From Pullulanibacillus sp. KACC 23026 (GTDB lineage: Bacteria; Bacillota; Bacilli; Bacillales; Sporolactobacillaceae): 64,000 bases of DNA. Location: assembly GCF_029094525.1 (NCBI RefSeq), contig NZ_CP119107.1, forward strand, positions 1,798,001 to 1,862,000, read 5' to 3'. Below the pieces are notes generated by a model that was not told the origin of the DNA, did no database searches, and saw nothing but the letters and a program-made list of their open reading frames with translations. Below, piece after piece: positions 38,934 through 47,131 of the stretch. The first letter of the stretch is position 1; each line of letters starts with the position of its first letter. The translations under genes were made by a program, and so were the position numbers.

Positions 38934-38939
38934 TGCACT
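38924..38939. promoter_or_regulatory. Palindromic operator candidate over the -10
   Basis: AGTGTAAATTTGCACT, 14 of 16 positions symmetric, covering the -10 hexamer of the gene for a helix-turn-helix regulator. Autorepression is the natural inference. Confidence 0.55.
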
Positions 38940-38969
38940 AAATGGAATTAAGTTGAGGGGGGAGATGTA

Positions 38970-39434
38970 GTGGAAAAGACGGCGTTTATTGAACTTATTT
39001 CTAATCATATAAAACTTGTCAGAACTGAACAACAGATGACTCAGGATAAGATGTGTGAAGTGCTTGGCATTTCAAAAAAGTCTCTTGTCCAGATTGAAAA
39101 AGGACGGACGCAAGCGAATTGGACGACTGTGGTAACCTTTTGTTTAGTGTTTAATCATAGCAAACTATTATTTTCCTTAATTGGTGACCAACCGGCTGAT
39201 TTTGTTAGGCTTTTAGCTTTCAAATACAATGGGTCGCCTAAAGATCAGACTTTGGGAGGCCGTGTTTGGTGGAAGGAGATTGAGCAACGAGGGGCGTTTC
39301 GTTTGCAGCAAAATTTAATCAGTCATCATTATCGCATCCTTGATCAATATGATTTTCGTTGGTTTAGCTCCTTTGATCTTGAAGAGAGCAAGCAGCGTTT
39401 AAAGGAATTGGATGGAAAAGCCTCTGGGAATTAA
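38970..39434 (+). CDS. Helix-turn-helix (XRE-type) transcriptional regulator
   Basis: 154 residues. The N-terminal lambda-repressor-like HTH is at residues ~12-65 (RTEQQMTQDKMCEVLGISKKSLVQIEKGRTQANW). The C-terminal part (LGGRVWWKEIEQRGAFRLQQNLISHHYRILDQYDFRWFSSFD) is not a domain I recognise. GTG start preceded by GGGGGGAGAT. The palindrome over its own promoter suggests autoregulation. Confidence 0.85.
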   Translation: MEKTAFIELISNHIKLVRTEQQMTQDKMCEVLGISKKSLVQIEKGRTQANWTTVVTFCLVFNHSKLLFSLIGDQPADFVRLLAFKYNGSPKDQTLGGRVWWKEIEQRGAFRLQQNLISHHYRILDQYDFRWFSSFDLEESKQRLKELDGKASGN

Positions 39435-39600
39435 GGGCGATAAGTCGCAATTTTTATCAGAATTGTTCAATATCTAGGCTTAGGTGGGCCGAATTCGTGG
39501 TTAATAGAATGGTCACCCACGCCATCCTGTAAGTTGATAAGCAAGGATCGTTTCATTGGACAAGCTAGAGGTTAAAAACGTGTCGCGATCGTTTGATCCA

Positions 39601-39972
39601 TTAGCCCCAAGTGTACAAATAATAGATTCCAAAAACGATAAAGATGAGTAAAAGAAAGGCAGCTAACAGGAAAATCGATGGTTTGGGATAAGTAAAGCTT
39701 TGGTTGTTAATGCCTTTCCCTTTTTGGAAGTAACCCACTGTAGCCAGGATTAATGTGATCATTCCAACAAAAATAGAGGCTAGCCCTATGGTTTCGGCGA
39801 GAGCATCGCCGCTGTGATGTCGCTTGATATTTGAAAAATGAAGATTGGTTATGAGAAAGCCGACACCGATTATGGTAATGCTTGTTCGAATCCAAGCAAG
39901 ATAGGTTCTTTCATTCGCTAAATGTTGTTGTATATATTTGGAATCTTGAGTGTTTTTATCGATGTTTTTCAT
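39601..39972 (-). CDS. DUF202 (YidH family) small membrane protein
   Basis: 123 residues with three hydrophobic helices. The family motif LANERTYLAWIRTSI is at residues ~18-32, followed by the helices IIGVGFLITNLHF, IGLASIFVGMITLILATVGYF and IFLLAAFLLLIFIVFGIYYLY. Its function in bacteria is undefined. Confidence 0.9.
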   Translation of the reverse strand: MKNIDKNTQDSKYIQQHLANERTYLAWIRTSITIIGVGFLITNLHFSNIKRHHSGDALAETIGLASIFVGMITLILATVGYFQKGKGINNQSFTYPKPSIFLLAAFLLLIFIVFGIYYLYTWG

Positions 39973-40228
39973 TGGATGGAACCTCTGCTTGTTCTATGAG
40001 GATTTAGTAACAATGTTAGTCAATGGATTCTTTGATGCCCAATATGTCCGAGCAATCGTGTCTAACTATATCTTGCACGTATATGGCTAAATCATGTAAG
40101 TAAGAAATGAACCTTATTTGAGGCGCTGCTTGGAAAGTTGTTTTAGTAGACAAACATACACTTACTTGCCTAGAAAGACCACCCATAAAATTTATAGTTA
40201 ATTAAATGCTTTGAACAGGAGTTTAGAG

Positions 40229-40775
40229 ATGGTGACTAATCTTTTTTTTGTACGACATGCCCATTCAACGTATACACCGGATGAACGAGAGCGGCCTCTC
40301 TCTTTCGACGGGCAGAAGGATGCAAAAAGATTGACGGGAGGTTCGGGTCGATCGGGTCATCGCTAGCCCATATAAGCGTGCTATTCAGACAGTCGAAGGG
40401 ATTGCTTTGATTAAGGGGAAGAGCGTTCTTATTGAGGATGATTTTAAAGAACGACGATTAGCGAAAGGGCCAGTCAAAGATTTTAGCGCGGCTATCCAAA
40501 AAGTTTGGGAAGATCCTTCATTTTCCTGGGAAGGCGGGGAATCCAATCTGATCGCCCAGAAAAGAGGGATTAGGGCTGTTTTTAAATTACTAGACGCTTT
40601 TGAAGATGAAAATTTGGTGATTGGGACTCACGGCAACATCATGGTTCTCATTTTTAATTTTTTTGATGCTGCATATGGCTTTCAATTTTGGCAGCAGTTA
40701 GATATGCCGGATCTCTACGAACTAACATTTGATGGAAAATCGCTTCTGAATGTAACGCGCCATTGGCAACGTTAA
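40229..40775 (+). pseudogene. Histidine phosphatase family protein, frameshifted
   Basis: The 5' part from ATG 40229 reads MVTNLFFVRHAHSTYTPDERERPLS with the RHA catalytic His, then runs into a stop at about 40366. The 3' part, in another frame from about 40345, reads VDRVIASPYKRAIQTVEGI, EDDFKERRLAKGP and GTHGNIM, the remaining phosphatase (phosphoglycerate-mutase-like) motifs, to 40775. The break is near 40340-40350. AGGAG precedes the ATG. It is either a real frameshift (+1 net) or a sequencing error; the intact gene would be ~180 residues. Confidence 0.85.
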
Positions 40776-40821
40776 AATCAGAAATCAAGGGGAGTTAATC
40801 GATGAACTATGGAGGCGGCCA

Positions 40822-41352
40822 ATGCCAGCATATATTGGGTTGTTAAAAGGCGTGAATGTAGGCGGCAAAAATAAGGTGAATATGGGTGAATTGCGGAACC
40901 TGTTTGAAGAAATGGGCTATACCGATGTAAAAACATATATTAACAGTGGGAACATCCTGTTTGACTCAGATGCCAGTGAGCGTGATTTAATCCCTGCCAT
41001 CGAAAAAGAGATCGAGCGGCGATTCGGTGTTTCTATTCCGATTGTATTAAGAACGGTTGAGGAATGGACAGCAAGTATAGAAGCCTCTCCGTATGCTAAT
41101 CAGGCCGCAGATAATGGGAAAAGGGTCAACATAGGCTACATGGTTGAAGAACCATCGCAGGCTTTTATTCAGAAGGTTGAGGAATCCAAAGGTGAAGATG
41201 AGTGTACTTTTATTGGCCGGGATTTACATATCCTTCTCAATCAAAGTGCAGCGGATTCTAAGCTGCTCCGGAACCAGTCAAAGCTTGGTACCATTACCGT
41301 TCGAAATTGGAATACCATTCAGAAGCTTGCCCAGCTTTCGATAAATAATTAG
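40822..41352 (+). CDS. DUF1697 domain-containing protein
   Basis: 176 residues starting MPAYIGLLKGVNVGGKNKVNMGELRNLFEEMGY, which with VKTYINSGNILFDS is the DUF1697 signature. Later segments are VLRTVEEWTASIEASPY and LHILLNQSAADSKL. Biochemical role unknown. GGAGG precedes the ATG. Confidence 0.92.
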   Translation: MPAYIGLLKGVNVGGKNKVNMGELRNLFEEMGYTDVKTYINSGNILFDSDASERDLIPAIEKEIERRFGVSIPIVLRTVEEWTASIEASPYANQAADNGKRVNIGYMVEEPSQAFIQKVEESKGEDECTFIGRDLHILLNQSAADSKLLRNQSKLGTITVRNWNTIQKLAQLSINN

Positions 41353-41398
41353 GAGGAAGCGGCAAGTTTACTAGGCAAGCACGGGGAAGAGGTGGGCA

Positions 41399-41716
41399 AT
41401 GGGCTGTAATTGGGAGACCTGTCCAAGAGAGGTGCACGAGTATAGCTTTAAGCTTTTAACAGAGCTTAAATATCTTTTAAAAAATAAGTTGGTTGGCTTA
41501 TACATACATGGCTCATTGGCTTTAGGCGGTTTCAACCCTGCAGGCAGTGATGTGGATGTTCTCGTCGTGACCTCTGGCCGATTGACCTTGCCGCTAAAAA
41601 GAAGCTTGGCCAAGTGCTGCTTAAGTTTATCTAATCTTTTTTCGCTGTTTTATGAAATTCAGGGTGCAAGAGCCCGTGTTCTAAAAAGTGAGAGTCAACT
41701 AGAAGGTAATTCTTAA
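41399..41716 (+). pseudogene. Truncated nucleotidyltransferase (AadA/ANT-like)
   Basis: 105 residues. The first ~70 match the N-terminal nucleotidyltransferase domain: KLVGLYIHGSLALGGFNPAGSDVDVLVV has the GS...D-x-D metal-binding core. The rest (LSNLFSLFYEIQGARARV) does not continue the family and the protein ends at less than half the normal ~260 residues, so the gene is cut or frameshifted. It is not expected to give aminoglycoside resistance in this state. Confidence 0.65.
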
Positions 41717-41734
41717 AGTTTGGCAGGTGACAAA

Positions 41735-42499
41735 ATGATTATTAAGAGTCTTGCTGAGGATGCCCAATTAAGAGAGGCTATTCATGATCTCCATCAAGTA
41801 GGCTGGGAGACTTTTATGCGAAGAGACAAAATCGGCAATCGGTATTGGGATTTTCTTTTACAGCACTTTTCGCAGCATCAAATAGTGGTTACGAATGAGG
41901 AGACAGGAGAACCGATGGCAACGGGGAATTCTCTTTTACTTCATTGGGACGGGACATTGGAGGATTTGCCTGAGGGGTGGGATGACGCGATTTTGAGAAG
42001 CTATGAGGCCATTCAAAAGGGACATGTCCTAAACACCATATGTGCCTTAGCGGTCGTCATTAACCCCAAGTTTAGAAGACTCGGATTAAGTGAACGAGTC
42101 TTGAGCGAAATGAAAAAGAAGGCAGAAGTTCATGGGGTCGAACGATTTATAGTTCCTGTTCGTCCATCTAAAAAAGCGCAGCATCCCTATGTATCAATGG
42201 AGGATTATATCCATTGGAAGACTGAAAAAGGCGAGCCCTATGATCCGTGGCTGAAGGTGCACTGTAAGATAGGAGGGAAAATCCTCACGATTTGCCATCA
42301 ATCGATGTATATAGACGGCACGATCGAAGAATGGGAGCAATGGACTAATCTGAAACTCACTCAGCAAACCGAATGCTTGATTCCCACTGGATTAGTTCCC
42401 CTTAAGATCGAGCACGAGCATGATTATGCCTATTATGTGGAGCCCAATGTTTGGGTGGAGCACCCATTAACTCTTTCACAAAAAGCTATTAAGGTGTGA
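41735..42499 (+). CDS. GNAT-like acetyltransferase of unknown specificity
   Basis: About 254 residues. The central region LNTICALAVVINPKFRRLGLSERVLSEMKKKAEVHGVERFIVPVRPS has the strand-loop-helix of a GNAT fold (RRLGLS replacing the usual R/Q-x-x-G-x-G/A). The rest lacks obvious motifs. The ATG at 41735 is used (AGGTGA upstream); a TTG at 41720 is alternative. Its end overlaps the next gene by four bases, so the two are coupled. Confidence 0.72.
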   Translation: MIIKSLAEDAQLREAIHDLHQVGWETFMRRDKIGNRYWDFLLQHFSQHQIVVTNEETGEPMATGNSLLLHWDGTLEDLPEGWDDAILRSYEAIQKGHVLNTICALAVVINPKFRRLGLSERVLSEMKKKAEVHGVERFIVPVRPSKKAQHPYVSMEDYIHWKTEKGEPYDPWLKVHCKIGGKILTICHQSMYIDGTIEEWEQWTNLKLTQQTECLIPTGLVPLKIEHEHDYAYYVEPNVWVEHPLTLSQKAIKV

Positions 42500-43671
42500 C
42501 GAATTTGGAAATAGACCATCTATTAAAAAAACGACTGTACAGGAGAATCCTTAGAAGAGAAATGGGATTTGGAAGGCTGAACAGTTGGTTTATCCTCATT
42601 TTTTACTTAGTCTGGTGGAAGATCGCTTATGATCTAACTAAAGTTGGACAGCTGAAAACCAATGTTCCACTACTCGCAGCGGTTAGCCTAGTTATCTTGC
42701 TTTTATTGATCTATCAATTCATCGTGACAAGATCATACATAAAGAATACTAAATTACTAGAGTCCGTAAAAAAAGTCGAGCTACATAAGCATCAATTGCT
42801 GGTTGAAGCAGAGAATGCCACAGTTCCTTATGCCTATAAGCTTGAGACGTTAACTAAGGTGACAGAAACGAAGAATGGGTTTTTACTTTATTTTAAGGGA
42901 AAGCAGATGATTCCTTTACCTAAAGCGGGGTTGCCCTCCATTGACGAGGCTCGAGATTGTTTAGCTGCCCATAAGACCATTCGGCATTCCTATTGGCTTT
43001 GGACGTTTCTTCTTTTTATTCTGATGACGGTCTATGGTGTCTATCAGGTGGGGCAAAATGCGGTTCAATTTCACGGGGCCCTTGCTTGGAAAATCAGTGA
43101 ATTAAAAACGGATTCTCATACATCTCTTAAGGATGACAATTTTTATACGTCTGGTCTTAGTGGGATCCTGGATAATGTAAAGAAGCAGGTAACCTTAGAG
43201 CCTTATTTGATGACCAATGATTTAGAGGTGGACTTTGATAAGGATGGAACCATCACGAGCATCGATACTTATATTTATGGGTACGACAAGAATGAACGCT
43301 TACAAGCGGGCTATCTCATTTATTATGATAGGGATAAAAGCAATCGTGTGACGATTCACAAACAGGATTGGAACGGTGATGGAACCACGGCGTATGATCC
43401 GAATAATGACCTGTCCATTGTGATCAATATGGTGAAGAACATACCGATCAAAAAAGAGGTTGATCAGTGGAACCAACCACAAGCGGCCATTCTTTATAAA
43501 GGAATCAGAAACTGGGGTTACAATCTGTCAGGAATTCGCTTTATCCATCAAGATGGAAGGATCATCATCCCGACTCTGGCTGAAGAACAAATAACGGGGC
43601 CAACCGTTTCCTTGTATGTACCCGGGATGGAGGACACTCTTACACCAGAACGCTATGTTTATCAGCCCTAA
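42496..43671 (+). CDS. Membrane protein with YcxB-like domain and EF-hand-like loops
   Basis: 391 residues. Two N-terminal helices (about 30-70) are followed by a cytosolic YcxB-like beta domain (VELHKHQLLVEAENATVPYAYKLETLTKVTETKNGFLLYF...MIPLPKAG). A third helix (WLWTFLLFILMTVYGVYQV, ~170-190) leads into a ~200-residue extracytoplasmic region. There lie DFDKDGTITSID, a perfect 12-residue calcium-binding EF-hand loop, and DWNGDGTTAYD, a second candidate. The GTG start overlaps the previous stop codon by four bases. The whole combination is not one I recognise. Confidence 0.7.
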   Translation: MTNLEIDHLLKKRLYRRILRREMGFGRLNSWFILIFYLVWWKIAYDLTKVGQLKTNVPLLAAVSLVILLLLIYQFIVTRSYIKNTKLLESVKKVELHKHQLLVEAENATVPYAYKLETLTKVTETKNGFLLYFKGKQMIPLPKAGLPSIDEARDCLAAHKTIRHSYWLWTFLLFILMTVYGVYQVGQNAVQFHGALAWKISELKTDSHTSLKDDNFYTSGLSGILDNVKKQVTLEPYLMTNDLEVDFDKDGTITSIDTYIYGYDKNERLQAGYLIYYDRDKSNRVTIHKQDWNGDGTTAYDPNNDLSIVINMVKNIPIKKEVDQWNQPQAAILYKGIRNWGYNLSGIRFIHQDGRIIIPTLAEEQITGPTVSLYVPGMEDTLTPERYVYQP

Positions 43672-43755
43672 CCTGCCAACGTACGCGAATGATACAAAAA
43701 TTAAATGGCAGGTTTTTTAAAAGGGAAGAAAATAAAATGAAAGAGGAGCCTGTTT

Positions 43756-44280
43756 ATGAACTTTAAATGGGAAGAAGCTCTTGAAGTTCTGGAGCGGACG
43801 CCACACGCGTTGAATGGTTTATTAGCTGGGCTTTCTGACGGATGGCTGTTTGGGAATGAAGGGGATGGAACCTGGAGTCCGTATGAAGTCATTGGACATC
43901 TTATCGAAGCGGAGAAGACGAACTGGTGGCCGCGGCTAGATACGATTCTAAGTACTGATGAGAACAAAGCGTTTCCTCCTTTTGACCGGTTTGCTCATTT
44001 AACGAAAGGGCAGGAGCAAACCATTGAACAAAAGCTGAATGATTTTAAACAGATAAGATCTCAAAGTGTTAGGAGGCTCAAGTCATTAATTGATCCCGAG
44101 AAGCATTTTGAATTAACAGGCGAGCATCCAGAATTCGGTTCAGTTCAATTGCGAGAGCTCTTAGCAACTTGGGTGGTTCATGATTTGACGCATATTTCCC
44201 AAATTGTCCGGGTGATGGCAAAACGCTATAACGACGATGTGGGTCCTTGGAAGTCCTATTTAGGGATATTAAACAGGTAG
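43756..44280 (+). CDS. DinB family protein
   Basis: 174 residues of the four-helix DinB/YfiT fold. The metal-binding His positions are seen in YEVIGHLIEAE (first His) and TWVVHDLTHISQI (second and third, His-x-x-x-His). Many members are thiol transferases (e.g. bacillithiol S-transferases) or of unknown function. GAGGAG precedes the ATG. Confidence 0.88.
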   Translation: MNFKWEEALEVLERTPHALNGLLAGLSDGWLFGNEGDGTWSPYEVIGHLIEAEKTNWWPRLDTILSTDENKAFPPFDRFAHLTKGQEQTIEQKLNDFKQIRSQSVRRLKSLIDPEKHFELTGEHPEFGSVQLRELLATWVVHDLTHISQIVRVMAKRYNDDVGPWKSYLGILNR

Positions 44281-44315
44281 TTATTGATCGTTTTATGTGA
44301 ATGGGGGAAAGCGGT

Positions 44316-45200
44316 ATGGTTATTCAAATCATTCCAACACCTGAACAAATTGAGGAGTGGATAAAGGCATATGTTCCGGAGAAAGAGATCTTCTTCTTAA
44401 AAGAGGAAGACTTACCGCTGTTTGAGGAAGAGTTACGCGATGTCCTTGTCATTCCTCGTGATGAATTTTTTAGTCATAAGAGCTATCAAACTATCCAGCT
44501 GATCAATAGTTATGAATTTTGGCAGTTGTCGCAGGAAGCGGCATTTGCAGTTATAGCCCCACCGAGTTGGGTTATGGATCTAAAGGCTGCAAAGAGAAAA
44601 GAGCTTCTTGCCCTTCAAGTCGAGCTAAATCGCGGCCTAATGCTTCCACAGTCTTTGTTTCTAACAGAGGACTTGATTCCGGAAGCGTTCAAGGTGTCTT
44701 CTAACGGAGAGGCATTCGTTATCCTTCAAAAAGCACTGTGGGATGAACTGCCAGTTTCAGAAAAAGAGAGCCTTTTAATTAAGTGGGCAAACGAATGGGA
44801 AACGGCCGAAAGTGAACCCATTCCAGACTTTGCTCCTGAACATATTAAAAAATTCGCCGCCAGTTACCCATCCTTTGGGGGAAGCAATTGCCTGTCAACC
44901 ACTCTCTTTGCGTTCACAGGTGCAGAATGGCTGATTGATGAATGGGTCCATCCTGAAACCTTTAAGCATAGCTTGAAACGCTCAAACCTTGTACGCGTTG
45001 AAGGAGAGCCAAGTAAAGGAGATGTCGTGACATGGGTGAATGAGGCCGGAGTGATTCAGCATGCCTCTTATTGTCTCGGAAACGGGCTCTTTTTCAATAA
45101 AAACGGCCAGACCTTTTTCAATCCCTATAAAATTTTAAAATGGGAAGACCTAAAGGAGCATTGGCGTGCTTATCAGAGTCATTTATATCGGGTCAAGTGA
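44316..45200 (+). CDS. Putative NlpC/P60-like cysteine peptidase-fold protein
   Basis: About 294 residues without a signal peptide. The C-terminal half looks like a papain/NlpC fold: FGGSNCLSTTLFAF has a Cys at the start of a helix, and GDVVTWVNEAGVIQHASYCLGNGLFFNKNGQTFFNPY has the His strand and a following polar residue. The N-terminal ~180 residues are not recognised. The ATG at 44316 is preferred since GGGGGAAAG lies just before it. Being cytoplasmic would be unusual for a cell-wall hydrolase, so its substrate is open. Confidence 0.6.
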   Translation: MVIQIIPTPEQIEEWIKAYVPEKEIFFLKEEDLPLFEEELRDVLVIPRDEFFSHKSYQTIQLINSYEFWQLSQEAAFAVIAPPSWVMDLKAAKRKELLALQVELNRGLMLPQSLFLTEDLIPEAFKVSSNGEAFVILQKALWDELPVSEKESLLIKWANEWETAESEPIPDFAPEHIKKFAASYPSFGGSNCLSTTLFAFTGAEWLIDEWVHPETFKHSLKRSNLVRVEGEPSKGDVVTWVNEAGVIQHASYCLGNGLFFNKNGQTFFNPYKILKWEDLKEHWRAYQSHLYRVK

Positions 45201-45221
45201 GCCGGGACCTATTAAAGATAA

Positions 45222-45404
45222 AAACGGGAGTACCCAAAAGGCACTTTAGGGCGTTCACTTCAGCTTTTATGGTATTTGGAGAGTCCTTGGTGGGTAGTCC
45301 CTGATATAAATAGAGACAGGTACCAAGAGGCGCAATTCCAAAATGAAATGGTTTGGCTCGCGGACCATTTGAATAATTGGAAGGAATGGGCACGGGACTT
45401 GTAG
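45222..45404 (+). pseudogene. Coding-like remnant without a start
   Basis: One frame is open from 45222 to the TAG at 45402-45404 and reads like real protein (LLWYLESPWWVVPDINRDRY and QNEMVWLADHLNNWKEWARDL), but no ATG, GTG or sensible TTG with a ribosome binding site exists. Probably the tail of a deleted gene; family not recognised. Confidence 0.4.
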
Positions 45405-45447
45405 GGATCGTTTTAAATAAATGTTGTATTGGAAAGGTGGCAGGAGG

Positions 45448-45873
45448 GTGATTAGGAAGGCAACTCATAAAGATATTCCGGATTTGGTCCATTTAATGGA
45501 GGAATTAGGTTATCCAACGACGCTTGAAAAAATGGAAGCCAGATATAAAGCGATTTCTGAGAAAGATAATTATCATCTATTAATCGCAGAGGAAGATGGA
45601 AAAGCGGTGGGCATGGCTGGACTCTATTCTGCATTGTTTTTTGAGTATGACGGGCTTTATGTAAGATTAGCCGCTTTTGTGGTAGATAGCCGATATCGGA
45701 GAAAAGGGATCGGGAAGGCTTTATTAAGTGAAGTCGAAAAGTGGGCAAAGGATCAAGGGGCAGAATCGGTCCTATTAAACAGCGGCAATAGGCCCGAAAG
45801 AAAGGCCGCTCACCAATTTTACTTAAGATTGGGATATCTCGCCAAAAGTATAGGATTTGTCAAATCAATTTAG
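45448..45873 (+). CDS. GNAT family N-acetyltransferase
   Basis: About 141 residues. IRKATHKDIPDLVHLMEELGYP is the typical opening, and LAAFVVDSRYRRKGIGKALLSEVEKWAKDQGAE the acetyl-CoA loop (R-R-K-G-I-G), followed by NSGNRPERKAAHQFYLRLGY. The GTG at 45448 is chosen because AAAGGTGG lies ahead of it; an ATG at 45421 has no site. Acceptor unknown. Confidence 0.88.
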   Translation: MIRKATHKDIPDLVHLMEELGYPTTLEKMEARYKAISEKDNYHLLIAEEDGKAVGMAGLYSALFFEYDGLYVRLAAFVVDSRYRRKGIGKALLSEVEKWAKDQGAESVLLNSGNRPERKAAHQFYLRLGYLAKSIGFVKSI

Positions 45874-45910
45874 AAAATGAGTGAATCGAAACCGATTGAG
45901 TTTTCTGAAA

Positions 45911-45938
45911 AAAAGGGGGGGTCAGAAGAGATCTGACC
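45911..45938 (-). terminator. Terminator of the lysine catabolic operon
   Basis: GGGTCAGA-agaga-TCTGACCC; on the minus strand it is followed by CCCC and a T7 run. It lies 2 bases after the lysine dehydrogenase stop codon. Confidence 0.85.
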
Positions 45939-45940
45939 CA

Positions 45941-47110
45941 TCAAATCGGTTCTGTTTTTTGGTCGAGTACGGTCTCCTTAATAAGGACACCGCGTTTGGC
46001 CATTTCTTCTATATAAAGCTTTCCTGGAACAATCCTCTCAGGAGTAAAGATGCCTTTTTGGGTGATCGTCCCATTGCCAAGCATTTGTGCTACAACAGAA
46101 ATGGTGTATGCGGTTGAACGCGCCATGGCGGTCACATTATGGACGGTATCTTTATAGGTGACCATCTCATAAGTGTAAGTTTTAGGTTGGCCGTCTTTGG
46201 TGCCTGAGACGATGACTCTAAGAAGCACCACATCTTCTTTATCTTTGAGGTCAACGATCGGGTCGAGTACCTTAAGCAGCACATCACGCGGTTTAATCGT
46301 TTGACCGTTGACTTCAACCGTATAATCTCGCTGAGTGAGATTCAAGTCCACGAGGAGCTTGAATTTTTCAGCGTGGCCAGGATAGCGAATGGTTTTGTAT
46401 TCTAAGTTTTTTAGATAAGGGAAGGAATGGCCAATGGTGGAGGTTCCGCCGGCTGTATGAAAGGCTTCGAGCGGTCCAAATTTTTCAAAATAAATGGTTT
46501 CAATTTCAGATAGGGATGGAATCGACTTTGCTTCACCGTTTCGAATGACAAAGGAGGGGTCTGTGTAATGGTCAAAAACACCTTCCATGGAAAACACATG
46601 GTTATAGCCAAAAGGGGGCTCAGGCTGAACTGGAATGCCTCCGACCCGAATGAGGATGGTTTCAGCTTCATCAAGTTTACTGACTCCGTAGCCTGATAAA
46701 ATGTTGATCATGCCAGGGGCGACACCGAGATCAGGGATCAACGTCATTTGATTCTTTAGAGCCTCATCTTGTAATTTTAAAATATGATCCGTTGCACCGC
46801 CTATATGACCGCCTAAGTCACAGGCGTTGACACCAAGTTTAATGGCTGTGGCGGCAACCGTCTCATTAAATGTATAGAAGAGTGCATTAATAATCACGTC
46901 AAACCGTCTGATAAAAGCTTCAAGCTCATCTTGATTTTTAGCATCCACTCGCTCGGCTGTCAGCTTATCACTCTTTAAGGTGGCAGACACCTGATTGGCT
47001 TTTTCTAGATCGACATCCGCAAGAACGACTTGAGTCACTCCAGGGCTGCCTGCAAGATCACGGGCCGCTTCCTTTCCCATTAGACCTGCACCTAGTACAC
47101 CGACTTTCAT
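45941..47110 (-). CDS. Lysine 6-dehydrogenase (saccharopine dehydrogenase family)
   Basis: 389 residues. Rossmann motif [18 protein letters not shown] at the N-terminus, then [74 protein letters not shown] and [12 protein letters not shown]. From memory the sequence follows Geobacillus stearothermophilus L-lysine 6-dehydrogenase closely along its length. The enzyme oxidatively deaminates lysine at the epsilon position with NAD to 2-aminoadipate semialdehyde. It lies 21 bp after an aldehyde dehydrogenase gene, the expected next step, in one operon. Confidence 0.9.
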   Translation of the reverse strand: MKVGVLGAGLMGKEAARDLAGSPGVTQVVLADVDLEKANQVSATLKSDKLTAERVDAKNQDELEAFIRRFDVIINALFYTFNETVAATAIKLGVNACDLGGHIGGATDHILKLQDEALKNQMTLIPDLGVAPGMINILSGYGVSKLDEAETILIRVGGIPVQPEPPFGYNHVFSMEGVFDHYTDPSFVIRNGEAKSIPSLSEIETIYFEKFGPLEAFHTAGGTSTIGHSFPYLKNLEYKTIRYPGHAEKFKLLVDLNLTQRDYTVEVNGQTIKPRDVLLKVLDPIVDLKDKEDVVLLRVIVSGTKDGQPKTYTYEMVTYKDTVHNVTAMARSTAYTISVVAQMLGNGTITQKGIFTPERIVPGKLYIEEMAKRGVLIKETVLDQKTEPI

Positions 47111-47131
47111 AGTAATTTCCTCCTTTTTCCA

